A stretch of 64,000 bases of DNA. Origin: Nostocales cyanobacterium LEGE 11386. GTDB taxonomy: Bacteria > Cyanobacteriota > Cyanobacteriia > Cyanobacteriales > Nostocaceae. The stretch is from assembly GCA_015207155.1 (NCBI GenBank), contig JADEXK010000004.1, forward strand, positions 81,789 to 145,788, written 5' to 3'. Both the position numbers and the translations under genes were made by a program. The notes beneath the pieces are model-generated. The model saw only the letters and a list, made by a program, of their open reading frames with translations, did no database searches and was not told where the DNA came from. Position 1 is the stretch's first letter. Every line of letters begins with the position of its first letter. Below are positions 1 to 9,985 of the stretch, one piece after another.

Positions 1-329
1 TCTGCCTTGGAGTGACTGTAATGTATATCATGGTTGCCAAGTACGGCATAAATCCCACAGCGACTTTGTAGATGTTTAAGTCGCAAGGCAAGTTGATGAA
101 TTGGTGTAGGATCATCAGTTACGTAATCGCCAGTTAATAAAATTAAATCGGGTTCGACTTCGTTGGTAGCAGCGATCGCTTCTGCTAAAAGTTCTTCAGA
201 CAGCCGCAAACCATCGTAATGAAAATCTGACAGTTGCACTAACTTTGTGCCTTGCAAGGATTGAGGCAGTTCCGCAATCTTAACCGTTAATTTATCTATA
301 CTTAAACTTCCAGTAAACAACCAGTGCAT
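1..329 (-). CDS. Metallophosphoesterase, YaeI-like (partial, 3' end outside window)
   Basis: This is the N-terminal 109 residues of a calcineurin-like metallophosphoesterase; the rest lies beyond the left edge of the window. The translation starts MHWLFTGSLSIDKL and contains the metal-binding blocks SDFHYDG, LTGDYV and GNHD. It is closely similar, residue by residue, to the complete gene immediately upstream at 417-1247, so the two form a tandem duplication with an 87-base spacer. The ATG (complement of 327-329) aligns with the start of the paralogue. YaeI-type enzymes act on phosphoesters, possibly lipid-linked ones; the substrate here cannot be read from the sequence. Confidence 0.85.
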   Translation of the reverse strand, partial: MHWLFTGSLSIDKLTVKIAELPQSLQGTKLVQLSDFHYDGLRLSEELLAEAIAATNEVEPDLILLTGDYVTDDPTPIHQLALRLKHLQSRCGIYAVLGNHDIHYSHSKA

Positions 330-416
330 AGTGCAACACAGACTCCTCATACCAGCGTTTACAGCTTATCAAAAATCAAAATGTATCTAGGGTCAGTACC
401 AAAACTTAATGCTCAT

Positions 417-1247
417 TTATTTACTCTGAAGGGTAATGGCTGTAACTTCAGGCGGACAAAATAAGCGTCCTGGTAGATAGGTTCCCAAACCACGATTGAC
501 ATATAACTGATTATTTCCTATTTGGTGTAAACCCTGTGCCCATTCCCAATGGCGAATGACAAAAGAGTTTCTTCGCAGAAAGGGAAAGCGATACCGTACT
601 TTCATGGGTATCTTTTGCACAATCTTTTGATGACAAAGTAACATAGGCCCTAATCCTGGAAACACAATTTGACCCCCGTGAGTATGACCAGATAATTGCA
701 AATCAACTCGCCATGCTTGCAATAATTCCGCCGTATCAGGGTTGTGAGATAAAACGATTCGGGGTGTGTCAGGGTCGAGTTGGTTCATCACTGATGCAGG
801 ATGATATTCCAGTGAATAACGATCTGCTAATCCGACTAATGGCAATTCTTGACCGAAAGGGTAGGCGATTTCATTCCACAGGACGTGAACCCCAATACTA
901 GTGAGGGCGTTTGTAATTTCAGTTTTTGAGTATCTGTGACGTATATCGTGGTTACCCAGGACAGCATAAATACCAGCTTGACTTTGTAGATGTTTGAGTC
1001 GTAAGGCTAGCATGTGAATAGGTTCTGGGTTGGTGGTTATATAATCACCAGTCAAGAGAACTAAATCTGGTTGTAATTGATTGCTAGCAGCGATCGCCTT
1101 TTCTAACATTGCATCTGACAGTCGCAAACCATCATAGTGAAAGTCTGACATCTGCACCAACTTCTTACCTCGTAACGACGCAGGCAAACCCGCAATCTTA
1201 ACCGTTAATCTCTCTATACTCAACGGCCCAGATAACAACCAGTGCAT
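417..1247 (-). CDS. Metallophosphoesterase, YaeI-like
   Basis: A complete 276-residue calcineurin-like phosphoesterase. The metal-ligand blocks are in order: SDFHYDG (about residue 34), LTGDYI (about 65), GNHDIRH (about 98), LSHNPD (about 165) and SGHTHGGQ (about 186). The C-terminal block with YVNRGLGT is typical of the YaeI/YkuE branch. There is no obvious signal peptide, in contrast to the third family member at 7524-8387. It is the upstream member of a tandem pair with the partial gene at 1-329. The substrate is unknown; family members hydrolyse phosphoesters, in some cases pyrophosphate bonds in lipid A precursors. Confidence 0.88.
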   Translation of the reverse strand: MHWLLSGPLSIERLTVKIAGLPASLRGKKLVQMSDFHYDGLRLSDAMLEKAIAASNQLQPDLVLLTGDYITTNPEPIHMLALRLKHLQSQAGIYAVLGNHDIRHRYSKTEITNALTSIGVHVLWNEIAYPFGQELPLVGLADRYSLEYHPASVMNQLDPDTPRIVLSHNPDTAELLQAWRVDLQLSGHTHGGQIVFPGLGPMLLCHQKIVQKIPMKVRYRFPFLRRNSFVIRHWEWAQGLHQIGNNQLYVNRGLGTYLPGRLFCPPEVTAITLQSK

Positions 1248-1439
1248 AACGTACTTAATAAACTCCGATTATAGAGCTTACAGCTTAACTAAAAATCATC
1301 CTATTACCCGTTGAACTTCTTGAAAATTTCATGAAGGAGTGTAGACTTTAACGTATTTATACTGTTCTACCTTAAGTTGGGTATGCGATCGCTTTCAGTA
1401 CTGTCGTCATCAGAAAGGCGATCGCCCAGCCTCAGCCTA

Positions 1440-1706
1440 CTACTGTAAACGCCAAACTTCTTTTAGCTTATCAATCAAAGTTTTCTGTCGTCGTTCTATA
1501 ACTTCAGGTGTCCATTCCTTTTCTGTCAGCACCTGGGTAGTTAGCGCGAAATTGCAAATACCTGCCTTAGTGGTAAAATACTTTTGCTTTTTCGTTTCAA
1601 AGTCGTAGTTCTGCGCTTGACTATTTTTAGAGGAAGAGAGCAAGACTAAGTTACCTATACGCTGGACGTATTGCTCATGTTCTTCCTGACTGGGAAACCA
1701 ATACAT
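1440..1706 (-). pseudogene. DUF1524 (GmrSD C-terminal) fragment, separated by frameshift
   Basis: This is the C-terminal piece of the DUF262/DUF1524 protein whose N-terminal part is at 1717-3123. It carries the conserved GNLVLLS...N block of DUF1524, a His-Me finger nuclease-like domain. The catalytic-type histidine block EHVLPQNP is encoded in this same frame just upstream (about 1727-1750), before the only ATG of the fragment at 1706. An independent translation product would therefore lack it. The two pieces become one continuous protein if a one-base frameshift around 1755-1780 is corrected. It is either a real inactivating mutation or a sequencing error. Confidence 0.75.
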
Positions 1707-1716
1707 CCATTCACTA

Positions 1717-3123
1717 TTAGAGGCTGGATTTTGTGGTAGTACGTGTTCGACAGTAATACTTAGAAAAGTGATAAGAAGCTTTTCCTTCTGAGAGTGCAGA
1801 GTCTAGGCGAAGCAACACATAGAGTCGTATTTTCTTAATTAAATAAAGATTTTCATTAAGGATTTTAATGATATATTTTTGCTCTTGAGGTTGTAACTGC
1901 AATGGTGAATCGGGTGTATATAAGTCTTCTTTCTTTTCGATAGCATGTAGTAACCGGCTATAACGTTCTATGCGCTCATTAATATTACTGCGTTGAATCA
2001 TTAAACCTGAAGCAAGACGATCTAAATTGGAGAAGAAACGCACTAATAATTCAGGTTGATTGTAATTTTGTGATAGGTAAAAAATAGCTGGTGGTATCCA
2101 ATCAGAATTATCTATATAGTGCAACCACTTAAAAACTTCGTTTATTTCTTCTGTAAATGTGTCACCTTGATATGCTTGATTGTTAATATCGTAAAAAGCA
2201 TCAGCGAGAGGAATTAAAGTTTTATCAATGAACTGCTGAGGAGAATTAGTGGGTTGAACATCTTTAATAAATTCCTTGAGTATGCTTTCACGAGACTTGC
2301 ACTTACCATGAATCATTCTGATGTGTGAAAATAGACTTTTGAATATCTCACGTCCTAATTTTTCTTCTGTTTCTTCCCATTTATGGCTATAATTTTCCTG
2401 TTGTAACAAGGATGTTTTACCGATAATTTCGGCTTTTAAAATATCAGCATGAGATAAATCCATACCCCGATTATTGAGTACAGAAAATATCCGATATGCA
2501 GAATCAATATCTGGAGTAGCAACCACTACTAGAAAACATCGTTTAGTGATAAATTGAATAAAGCGAAGAAGCTGATATTCAGATATATTTTGTAAGCGTT
2601 CCAATACAAATAATGCATTCTCTTTAAGTTTTATAAGACTATCTGAAAGTTTAACAATGTGTAAATCTTTCAATTTATCAATACCACTTTCATCCTGAAT
2701 ATATTCTTTAAAAAAATCTGCATCTCGCTCACGTAAAGTCAAGCGATAAACATTATAATCTGAATCAAAATCATCTTCTTGATAGAGATATTTTGTTAAT
2801 TTGTGTGTGTGTTCTTTAGGAACTAATGCTCGTAGAACAGCTAAAAGTATAGTAAGTGTAGTCAGGCGCTGTTGACCATCTACAACTTGAGCATCTGGTT
2901 TATCTCCTTTAATAAGTACAATACTTCCTAAAAAATACGGATTTATCTCATCAATCTTCTCATCACCATATCCTAAAGCAGCGATCAAATCTTCAAGTAG
3001 TTCTCCTGCTTGCTCGGTTGTCCAGGCGTAGGGACGCTGATATAAAGGAATTTTAAAAACGAAATCGTTGCTAAAAACCTTACAAATAGGATATTCGGTA
3101 GCCTGAATTTTGACAGCACTCAT
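1717..3123 (-). CDS. DUF262 domain protein (GmrS/GmrD-like type IV restriction), frameshifted at 3' end
   Basis: The N-terminal 440 or so residues form a DUF262 (ParB/GmrS-like NTPase) domain. Visible are LYQRPYAW (about residue 27), GSIVLI and the signature VVDGQQRLTTLTILL (about 80-95), and NNRGMDLSHADILK (about 218). DUF262 joined to DUF1524 is the GmrSD architecture, which is associated with restriction of DNA carrying modified bases. The last 15 residues or so look unrelated (rich in T, R, S). The correct continuation ITVEHVLPQNP is in the neighbouring frame, so the gene is broken by a one-base shift. It stands alone, without methyltransferase neighbours, as type IV systems do. Confidence 0.8.
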   Translation of the reverse strand: MSAVKIQATEYPICKVFSNDFVFKIPLYQRPYAWTTEQAGELLEDLIAALGYGDEKIDEINPYFLGSIVLIKGDKPDAQVVDGQQRLTTLTILLAVLRALVPKEHTHKLTKYLYQEDDFDSDYNVYRLTLRERDADFFKEYIQDESGIDKLKDLHIVKLSDSLIKLKENALFVLERLQNISEYQLLRFIQFITKRCFLVVVATPDIDSAYRIFSVLNNRGMDLSHADILKAEIIGKTSLLQQENYSHKWEETEEKLGREIFKSLFSHIRMIHGKCKSRESILKEFIKDVQPTNSPQQFIDKTLIPLADAFYDINNQAYQGDTFTEEINEVFKWLHYIDNSDWIPPAIFYLSQNYNQPELLVRFFSNLDRLASGLMIQRSNINERIERYSRLLHAIEKKEDLYTPDSPLQLQPQEQKYIIKILNENLYLIKKIRLYVLLRLDSALSEGKASYHFSKYYCRTRTTTKSSL

Positions 3124-3359
3124 ATTAACTCCTTTAGTGACTTAGTAGATAGCACTTTCACTAAAGTTAGTTTTCCCACTGTCAATAGCAAAATTTGAGA
3201 GTTTTCAGCAAAAATCGCATAGACTGAAACCTAGGGCTAAAATTCTTATAGCCTGCGTAGGCAGACTTAGTTTGTATAGCTGCACCCTTCAAGGTGTTAG
3301 GCGGAATATTTATGCTGATAGACTGACAACACTTAAGAGGATGTTTGTAAAGTATTTAT

Positions 3360-3535
3360 TCATACTAGCCCTGGCGACTAGAAGTCGCAGCTACACAGGC
3401 AAAACCCACCTGCGTGGGTTAAAAACCATTAGTTTTGCGTTAGTCCGCCTACGCGGACTTCGTTTGTGTAGTAGCGTAAAGCCCTAAAGGGCATAGCTGC
3501 GCTTACCGCGGAGCGTGCCGGAGGCTCTATTATAT
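3360..3535. repeat. Mosaic of short palindromic interspersed repeats
   Basis: The gap 3124-3591 has no credible gene. It holds several short palindromes, including AACCCACCTGCGTGGGTT at 3403-3420 and AGTCCGCCTACGCGGACT at 3441-3458. These are followed by a GC-rich stretch around 3475-3530 (AAGCCCTAAAGGGC, GCGCTTACCGCGGAGC) that has relatives at 51240-51330 and 53155-53205. Such mosaics are common between genes in Nostoc-type genomes. The ORF that can be read through it is made only of these repeats. Confidence 0.6.
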
Positions 3536-3591
3536 TCGCCCAACACTTTTAAAACATCCTCTAAGTTGAGTGTAGATAAAAATATCAAAGA

Positions 3592-4785
3592 TTAAACAAC
3601 TGGAATTTTTTTACTGAAAAAAATACACAGAAATACTACCAAAAAAGCCACTTCAGCTAATAAAAATGCCCCTACTGATGTTATCCCGATTTGTTTCATT
3701 AACAAAGAAACGATCGCAGTCCCGCCAGCGCTACCACCAAAGTATAATCCAGTGCCTAAACCTGCATGACTAGGGTGTATTTTTCCCAATATCAAGGGAA
3801 TCATACTAATCAAAACTAAACTTAAGCTGACACCAAAAGCCAGTATTAACCCAATGACGATGATATGATTATCATTTAACAGTGTTAGCCCCATTAAGCC
3901 TGTCATTGTTCCCAAGCCAAGCAACATAGACTTATTTGCACCTAGTTCTGCTGTCCATTCTCCCAGAGCAATTGAAGCGATCGCTGACACCAAAAGTATC
4001 TCAGCAGCAATAAATTCTACTTTGAGTCCCGGTAGTTGAGTTTGCAATTCTTGAGGAAATATCGACAGCAACAGATTAAGTTCAAATCCTGTAGCTAAAC
4101 CAATGGCAAAAATTAAAATTAGTAACACACTGGGAGTTTGAGCAGATTTATCCTGATTCAGGGTGGAGAAGTTAAAGGAATGTGTGGGAGTGAATAACTG
4201 TAAAATATATGCGCCTACAACCAAGGCGATCGCTCCTAAGAGAAAAGTAATCGATGCACCTATACTGTAGAGTAAGGTATCCCACATAACTCCAATAGCT
4301 CCTACTAATCCCAAAACGAACACAAGGAGTGCATTAGCTTGGGGTAATGCGGCTAGAGGTGTAAACTGTGTGAGAAGTGCGATCGCTGGGCTACGAAAAA
4401 TAATCATTGCTATCACCCAAGCAGTCATTAACACTGGCAATATCCAACGTATACCTGTTGGTAGATTATGTTCTATCAACAGCGAGACAGTAACGAAAAT
4501 CAAACCTGACAGGATTACTCCCACACCAATCATTGGTAAGCGACTACCTAAACGCTGCTGAATGCGATCAGAAAGTCTGCCAATTAAAGGTTCTATGACT
4601 GCTACAAGTAACCCTTGCACTATTCCCAGCCAACTCGCAAGTTGAACAAATTCTAGTTCTTGTAAAATTTTAGGCTGATAAAAACCGTATGCCATCCAAC
4701 TGAGGATGATCGCTGCCAATAAAGCGGCTAACCCCCAAACTTGCCGCCATAAGATTTCAGGACGAGCATTGAAAGAGTTAAACAT
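3592..4785 (-). CDS. MFS transporter (GPH/SLC45-like)
   Basis: A 397-residue polytopic membrane protein with about 12 hydrophobic segments, the length of a standard major facilitator. The loop between segments 2 and 3 reads GRLSDRIQQRLGSRLPMI, which resembles the conserved loop of the GPH/SLC45-like sugar transporter branch (SDR..SRLGRR-P). The substrate cannot be deduced. It is a single gene flanked by long non-coding stretches on both sides. The start ATG is followed by a hydrophilic 14-residue tail before the first membrane segment. Confidence 0.8.
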   Translation of the reverse strand: MFNSFNARPEILWRQVWGLAALLAAIILSWMAYGFYQPKILQELEFVQLASWLGIVQGLLVAVIEPLIGRLSDRIQQRLGSRLPMIGVGVILSGLIFVTVSLLIEHNLPTGIRWILPVLMTAWVIAMIIFRSPAIALLTQFTPLAALPQANALLVFVLGLVGAIGVMWDTLLYSIGASITFLLGAIALVVGAYILQLFTPTHSFNFSTLNQDKSAQTPSVLLILIFAIGLATGFELNLLLSIFPQELQTQLPGLKVEFIAAEILLVSAIASIALGEWTAELGANKSMLLGLGTMTGLMGLTLLNDNHIIVIGLILAFGVSLSLVLISMIPLILGKIHPSHAGLGTGLYFGGSAGGTAIVSLLMKQIGITSVGAFLLAEVAFLVVFLCIFFSKKIPVV

Positions 4786-5684
4786 AATTTTGCCTTACTC
4801 TCTTTTATCGGTAGAGTAATTGTATGACAAATATTATTCACAAAATCGCATTAAAAATTGCATAATTTCAAACTTGTAAATACGGGATTTTGTACAAAGA
4901 ATCACTAAATAGACTTGACTATAATAGTATAAATTTAGTTAACACTTATGCAAAATTTACAGTACAAAAAACTATAAAATACAATTAACTTTTCCCTACA
5001 AAATGCAATTACAATAAATATATTGTGTGCCTAAATTTACAATATTTTTATAAATTTAATGTCTAGCATAGTTTGGATACCTATAGCAGCTATAGTTTTG
5101 GATTTATTTTCTGGTTTCCAGTGGACTAATAATGGTATCACATTATATTATAACCGTGGGTATCAACTTCACCATTCTCATACTTTGTATCATCACTAGA
5201 AAGTAGCGATCGCCACTATAGCTAATGTCAATTTTCATGCAAGTATGAGCAAGTTCATGCTTTGTGTAAATGTGATATTTGATGTTTTGATGTACTTGCA
5301 AGACTGGCGAACAAACGGAGAAAGAATTGCTTCATTATTCATTTAGCAACAACTCAAACAAGAAGCTATGCAAGAGTTGTCTAATTATCAGACAAAGCAA
5401 TAGGTTTTGCTGGCTCAAAGTATAAATTAATATTGTTCGATATGACCCAAAAACGAACTTTTGTATCTACTCTGCGTTCAGGTAGCGTGTCGAAGACAGA
5501 AGCCACTCCGCGCTATGCATGTTAGCGTTTCCATCAGAAACACCAATGATCCAATGTTGGTATTAAATTTGACGCATCTTCATGATGAATTAGTCCAATA
5601 CCGTTTCACTATTGGCGTTAGGATTTGCTCAATTTTGGGAATAATCCTGGTTGATGCTGCAAATTGTTTGGCTGAATCAACAGC
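4786..5684. other. Long non-coding gap (899 bases)
   Basis: AT-rich sequence with no convincing gene. A 46-codon ORF at 5059-5199 (+) and broken coding-like text around 5285-5402 (+) are too short or interrupted to call. At 5474-5515 there is a repeat-like GC-rich patch of the kind seen elsewhere in the window. The promoter of the M23 peptidase gene (start 5685) must lie in the right part, but no clear -35/-10 pair is identifiable. Confidence 0.4.
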
Positions 5685-6872
5685 ATGAAATCGCTATTTC
5701 TCTCAAAAGCAAAATTTTTTGGGCTATGTCTTGCATTTTGTTGTTTTTTGTGCATTACTACTTTGGTATGGCTACCAGTATCTGCAACTACTGCACCAAC
5801 AATTGATACCTTGAGGCAACAGCAGCAACAAATTAACCAAGAGCGTGAGAATGCCATTCAACAGCGTGATCGCTTGACTAATTTGCAACAAGCAGCACAA
5901 CAACGCCTGACTGGAATCAACCAAAATCTGCACACCACAAACAGCCAGATTCAAGACAGTGAACTACGATTACGACTTGCTAGCGAACGCCTGCAACAGT
6001 TGGAAGCTGACTTAACTGTAGCGGAAAATTCCTATGCAGAACGGCGCATCGCCACAGTAGCCAGATTGCAATATCTTCAGCGATCGCCTGCATTTCAAGG
6101 ATGGGCAGTTTTGCTCCAAAGCCAAAATATCAGTGACTTTATCAGCCGTCGTCATCAACTCAAATTAGTGTATCAAGCCGACCAAAAGATTTTAGCAAAA
6201 CTCAACACCCAAGCCAACCAAATCAATCAACAAAAAACAGATGTAGAACAGCAAAAAAACGAAATTGCTTTAATTCGTCAAGAACTGTTAGCACAAAAAA
6301 CTGATTATCAAACTCAAGCGCAGTCACAATCAGACTTAATTGATCGTTTAAATAGCGATCGCCTCGCTTTGGAAGCCGCACAAAACCAGCTAGATAAAGA
6401 TTCTCAAAATTTAGAAATCTTGATTCAACAGAAAGTAGCAGCAGCGCAAGCCAAAGCCAATAGCCGGACAAACATTTTGATTCGAGGAACAGGGATACTA
6501 GCTTTTCCTAGTGATGCACGCACTAGCAGCGCCTTTGGTTGGCGCACACATCCCATTTTAGGATATCGCCGTTTTCATTCAGGCTTAGATTTTGCCGCTA
6601 GTTATGGCAGTAGAATTAGAGCAGCCGATTCAGGAACAGTCATTTTTGCCGGGTGGTACGGCGGTTATGGCAGAACCGTAATTATTGACCACGGTACAAA
6701 CATGACTACCTTGTACGCTCACGCCAGCGAATTGTATGTTTCTGAAGGACAATCTGTAGAAAGAGGACAAGCGATCGCGGCTGTAGGTTCTACAGGTTTA
6801 TCTACAGGGCCACATCTGCATTTTGAAGTGCGGCGCAACGGCTCACCTGTAAACCCTGCCGATTTTTTATAA
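5685..6872 (+). CDS. Murein hydrolase activator, EnvC-like M23 peptidase
   Basis: A 395-residue exported protein. Residues 1-34 are a signal peptide (basic start, long hydrophobic core, cleavage near VSATTA). Residues 40-250 are glutamine-rich coiled coil. Residues 270-395 form an M23 (LytM/peptidase_M23) domain with the zinc motifs HSGLD (about residue 305), HGTNMTTLYAH and the terminal HLHFEV. All four metal or catalytic positions are present, so the domain may be an active endopeptidase rather than the degenerate form of E. coli EnvC. Coiled coil plus M23 suggests a role at the division septum. tRNA-Arg follows 25 bases after the stop. Confidence 0.88.
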   Translation: MKSLFLSKAKFFGLCLAFCCFLCITTLVWLPVSATTAPTIDTLRQQQQQINQERENAIQQRDRLTNLQQAAQQRLTGINQNLHTTNSQIQDSELRLRLASERLQQLEADLTVAENSYAERRIATVARLQYLQRSPAFQGWAVLLQSQNISDFISRRHQLKLVYQADQKILAKLNTQANQINQQKTDVEQQKNEIALIRQELLAQKTDYQTQAQSQSDLIDRLNSDRLALEAAQNQLDKDSQNLEILIQQKVAAAQAKANSRTNILIRGTGILAFPSDARTSSAFGWRTHPILGYRRFHSGLDFAASYGSRIRAADSGTVIFAGWYGGYGRTVIIDHGTNMTTLYAHASELYVSEGQSVERGQAIAAVGSTGLSTGPHLHFEVRRNGSPVNPADFL

Positions 6873-6897
6873 AACGTGCTATGATCGACCAGTATTA

Positions 6898-6970
6898 GGG
6901 CGCGTGGCTCAGTGGATAGAGCAACAGATTCCGGTTCTGTGGGTCGGGGGTTCAAATCCCTCCGCGCTCG
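6898..6970 (+). tRNA. tRNA-Arg (anticodon CCG)
   Basis: A full cloverleaf can be drawn: acceptor GGGCGCG with CGCGCTC, D stem GCTC/GAGC, anticodon stem ACAGA/TCTGT with loop TTCCGGT (anticodon CCG), a 5-base variable loop and a T arm with loop TTCAAAT. The discriminator base is G. CCA is not encoded. A run of eight T follows directly and could serve as a termination signal. It reads the arginine codon CGG. Confidence 0.95.
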
Positions 6971-7523
6971 TTTTTTTTAATTAAGTAATTATTTGACCGC
7001 AGAGGTTGACTCATTTCCGTATAACTCATACCGGAAACATTTTGGCGATCGCCTGGAACTATAAAATTAAATCAGTGAACAGTAGACTGCTGGCAAAAGC
7101 GCTAATTTTCAGATTTTCTCTCTGCGTTTCTGCGTGACGGACATGTTGCTCAAGTCGGGAAACTCGCCCGCGCAAGTGTCCTCCTCTGCGTGAGCAAAGA
7201 AAAAATTTATGCAAGAAGTTTAGTCAACAAAAATATTTTGATAAATGATACAGCCGTAGTCACATAGATTAGGACATTATTGATTGCTCAAAGCACTGAA
7301 GCCACTGGGTTTATACTCAGCACGGGCTATAAGCGCAGCCATGCACGCAGGGCTTTACAGCAATCAGCACAATGACTTTTAATACTATTCAGCAATGCCG
7401 TAATTCGTAGTTGCAATCAGTGGGGGCTTGTACCCTGTTGATTACGAATTACGAATTACGAATAGTAATTATTTGGTCGGGCGATCGCACCCCCAAGCTA
7501 ACTCAGTAGGCGTTAATTTCTAC
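6971..7523. other. Non-coding gap with interspersed repeats
   Basis: No gene is visible. The stretch holds a copy of the TCTCTGCGTTTCTGCGTGA type interspersed repeat near 7119-7137 (relatives near 26600 and 30990). It also holds a repeat-like patch at 7320-7360 and three heptamer units of ATTACGA at 7441-7464. All are typical intergenic elements in this genome. Confidence 0.5.
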
Positions 7524-8387
7524 TTACCGGTCACCCGGTGAAACTAAAGTAAACACCGTAATCTCAGGACGAGCAAAAAAGCGTAGATGTATTCCAGTCA
7601 TCCCTAAACCACGGTTGGTATACAACAGCATATCTCCTACTTGATAGCGTCCCAAATAATACTTTTTACCCCAAGGTGGTAAAATCGGCGGCTGGAAAAA
7701 AGGCAAACGCACCTGTCCACCGTGAGAATGCCCCGATAGTTGCAAATCAAACCGCCTGGTAGTAGCACTCTGTTTTGCAAAATCCGGTTCGTGTGCCAGT
7801 AAAACTGCTGCACCCCCATGAGGCAACTTCTTCAATACCAAATCTAAGCGGTCTTTACCCATGCCAACATCATCGACCCCAGCAATGTGTAACAGGCCTT
7901 TGCCCCGCTTTAGGGTGTAAACATCATTACCAAGGTGGACTATACCGCGCTGTTCTAATGCCTGTATAATTGCCTTGGTATCATTTTCGTGGTCATGGTT
8001 ACCTAAAATCACAAACGTCCGATCTTTAGGCGTTAACTCCTCCAAAGTCATCCCCAAAGACGGAATTAATTGCGGCAAATTACGAGTGATTAAATCACCT
8101 GTAATCGCTACCAAATCTGGTTCTTGTTGGTTAACTAAACGCACAATCCGCCTTAAACGCTGGGGATTCATCCATCTATCTCGATGAAGATCGCTGATTT
8201 GCACAATGCGATAGCCATTAAATTCCCCAGAGAGATGAGGTAAAGTTAATTGCAAAGAATTGATCTCAATCCAATTCGGTTCAATCAACTTAGCGTATAG
8301 TAGAGTACAACAGCCTAACAGAAAGCACCATCCTAAACATCGAAAGGCTGATCGACTGGCTTTTTTCAGCCACTTGCGATTTCTCAA
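7524..8387 (-). CDS. Metallophosphoesterase, YaeI-like, membrane-anchored
   Basis: A 287-residue calcineurin-like phosphoesterase. An N-terminal hydrophobic segment (about residues 14-34) suggests a membrane anchor or uncleaved signal. The metal-ligand blocks are SDLHRDR (about 65), ITGDLI (about 95), LGNHDHEN (about 126), LAHEPD and SGHSHGGQ (about 218), followed by YTNRGLG. It is the third member of this family in the window, clearly more distant from the tandem pair at 1-1247. It is divergently placed from der. Confidence 0.88.
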   Translation of the reverse strand: MRNRKWLKKASRSAFRCLGWCFLLGCCTLLYAKLIEPNWIEINSLQLTLPHLSGEFNGYRIVQISDLHRDRWMNPQRLRRIVRLVNQQEPDLVAITGDLITRNLPQLIPSLGMTLEELTPKDRTFVILGNHDHENDTKAIIQALEQRGIVHLGNDVYTLKRGKGLLHIAGVDDVGMGKDRLDLVLKKLPHGGAAVLLAHEPDFAKQSATTRRFDLQLSGHSHGGQVRLPFFQPPILPPWGKKYYLGRYQVGDMLLYTNRGLGMTGIHLRFFARPEITVFTLVSPGDR

Positions 8388-8544
8388 GGCACAAACTCCT
8401 GCGACGTGACTGCCAGATTTTCCGTTATGCTATTTCTTTAAATTTGGCAGTTAATCACCAGAGGGGTTGAGAAATTAAATAAAGAATTAAAGTAGCTAAA
8501 ATGTAGAGAGGTGATATACTATCTCTCTCACTCACCCTGGTTTT

Positions 8545-9909
8545 ATGAGACTGCCAATCGTTGCTATTATCGGACGCCCAAATGTGGGCAAATCCACCCT
8601 GGTTAATCGTCTCGCCGGGGAACAAACGGCGATTGTTCATGATGAACCGGGGGTGACACGTGATCGCACTTACATGCCAGCTTACTGGAGCGATCGCGAA
8701 TTTTTTGTGGTAGATACAGGCGGCTTAGTCTTTAACGACGATACCGAATTCCTGCCACTGATTCGCCAACAGGCACTCACAGCCCTTACAGAAGCCAGTG
8801 CTGCCATCTTTGTGGTCGATGGTCAAGCCGGACTGAATGCGGCTGATCAAGAAATCGCCGAATGGTTACGCCAACAACCCGTTCCCGTTTTATTGGCTGT
8901 GAATAAATGTGAATCGCCAGAACAAGGTGCAATTCAAGCCGCCGAATTTTGGGAATTAGGATTAGGTGAACCCTTCCCCATCTCCGCAATTCATGGCAGT
9001 GGTACAGGAGAATTACTCGACGAGTTAATTAATCACGTCCCCGCCGTCACGGAAGTACAGGAAACCAACGAAATTAAAGTTGCGATTGTTGGTCGTCCCA
9101 ATGTCGGCAAATCGAGTTTATTGAATGCTTTTGTCGGCGAAGAAAGAGCGATCGTCAGCCCCATTTCTGGCACAACCCGCGATGCCATTGATACTGTCAT
9201 TGAAAGAGATGGGCAAATTTACCGCTTGATTGATACCGCCGGCATTCGCAGAAAGAAACAAATAGAATACGGTACAGAATTTTTTAGCATCAACCGTGCT
9301 TTCAAAGCAATTCGTCGCGCTGATGTGGTTTTATTGGTCATAGATGCCCTAGATGGAGTCACCGACCAAGACCAGAAATTAGCCGGGCGGATTATTGATG
9401 AAGGTCGAGCTTGCATTATCGTTGTCAATAAATGGGATGCTGTCGAAAAAGATTCTTACACCATCTACGACTACGAAAAAACTCTAGAAGCCCGATTACA
9501 TTTTACCGAATGGGCAGAAACTATCTTTGTTAGTGCCACCACAGGAAAACGGGTAGAAAAGATTTTAGAGTTGGTGAATCAAGCGGCTGAGTCACACAAA
9601 CGCCGTGTCAGCACATCTGTAATTAACGAAGTTCTCACAGACGCTGTGAGTTGGCATTCACCGCCAGCTTCGCGGGGTGGAAGACAAGGTAAAATCTATT
9701 ATGGTACGCAAGTAAGTACCCAACCCCCAACGATCGCTTTATTCGTCAATGAAGCCAAACGCTTTAACGACAACTACCGTCGCTACATCGAAAGACAATT
9801 CCGCCAACAACTAGGATTTAAAGGCACACCCATCCGTTTACTCTGGCGCAGTAAAAAAGTCAGGGATATGGAAGTTGGTAGTGTTAATCGAGCAACTCGC
9901 GTTAAATAA
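8545..9909 (+). CDS. der: Ribosome biogenesis GTPase Der (EngA)
   Basis: A 454-residue double-GTPase. The first G domain has GRPNVGKST (residue 9 on), DTGG and NKCE; the second has GRPNVGKSS (about 183), DTAG and NKWD. A KH-like C-terminal domain follows. The length matches the family. Der assists maturation of the 50S ribosomal subunit in the cytoplasm. It is the first gene of a run that continues, after a REP-transposase insertion, with ecfT, pipX, yggS, sepF and proC. Confidence 0.97.
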   Translation: MRLPIVAIIGRPNVGKSTLVNRLAGEQTAIVHDEPGVTRDRTYMPAYWSDREFFVVDTGGLVFNDDTEFLPLIRQQALTALTEASAAIFVVDGQAGLNAADQEIAEWLRQQPVPVLLAVNKCESPEQGAIQAAEFWELGLGEPFPISAIHGSGTGELLDELINHVPAVTEVQETNEIKVAIVGRPNVGKSSLLNAFVGEERAIVSPISGTTRDAIDTVIERDGQIYRLIDTAGIRRKKQIEYGTEFFSINRAFKAIRRADVVLLVIDALDGVTDQDQKLAGRIIDEGRACIIVVNKWDAVEKDSYTIYDYEKTLEARLHFTEWAETIFVSATTGKRVEKILELVNQAAESHKRRVSTSVINEVLTDAVSWHSPPASRGGRQGKIYYGTQVSTQPPTIALFVNEAKRFNDNYRRYIERQFRQQLGFKGTPIRLLWRSKKVRDMEVGSVNRATRVK

Positions 9910-9918
9910 GTGAGCATC

Positions 9919-9982
9919 AGATCCCCGACTTCTGATTCAGATCCCCGGAAGATCCCCGACTTCTTTAAGAAGTCGGGGATCT
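9919..9982. repeat. REP palindromes, left side of REP transposase
   Basis: Two partial copies (9919-9933 and 9939-9948) of AGATCCCCGACTTCT are followed by a complete 33-base palindrome at 9950-9982, whose left arm is AGATCCCCGACTTCTT and whose right arm is its reverse complement. It ends three bases from the stop codon of the REP-transposase gene. The same palindrome occurs on the other side of that gene at 10604-10636. It could also act as a terminator for der. Confidence 0.85.
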
Positions 9983-9985
9983 ATA

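Noticed and set aside
5461..5688. 75-codon ORF before the M23 gene
   Set aside because: It runs through a GC-rich repeat patch and shows no family features; it overlaps the true start of the peptidase gene.
6898..6970. tRNA-Arg as an integration site for the neighbouring DNA
   Set aside because: No partial tRNA copy or integrase gene is found nearby.
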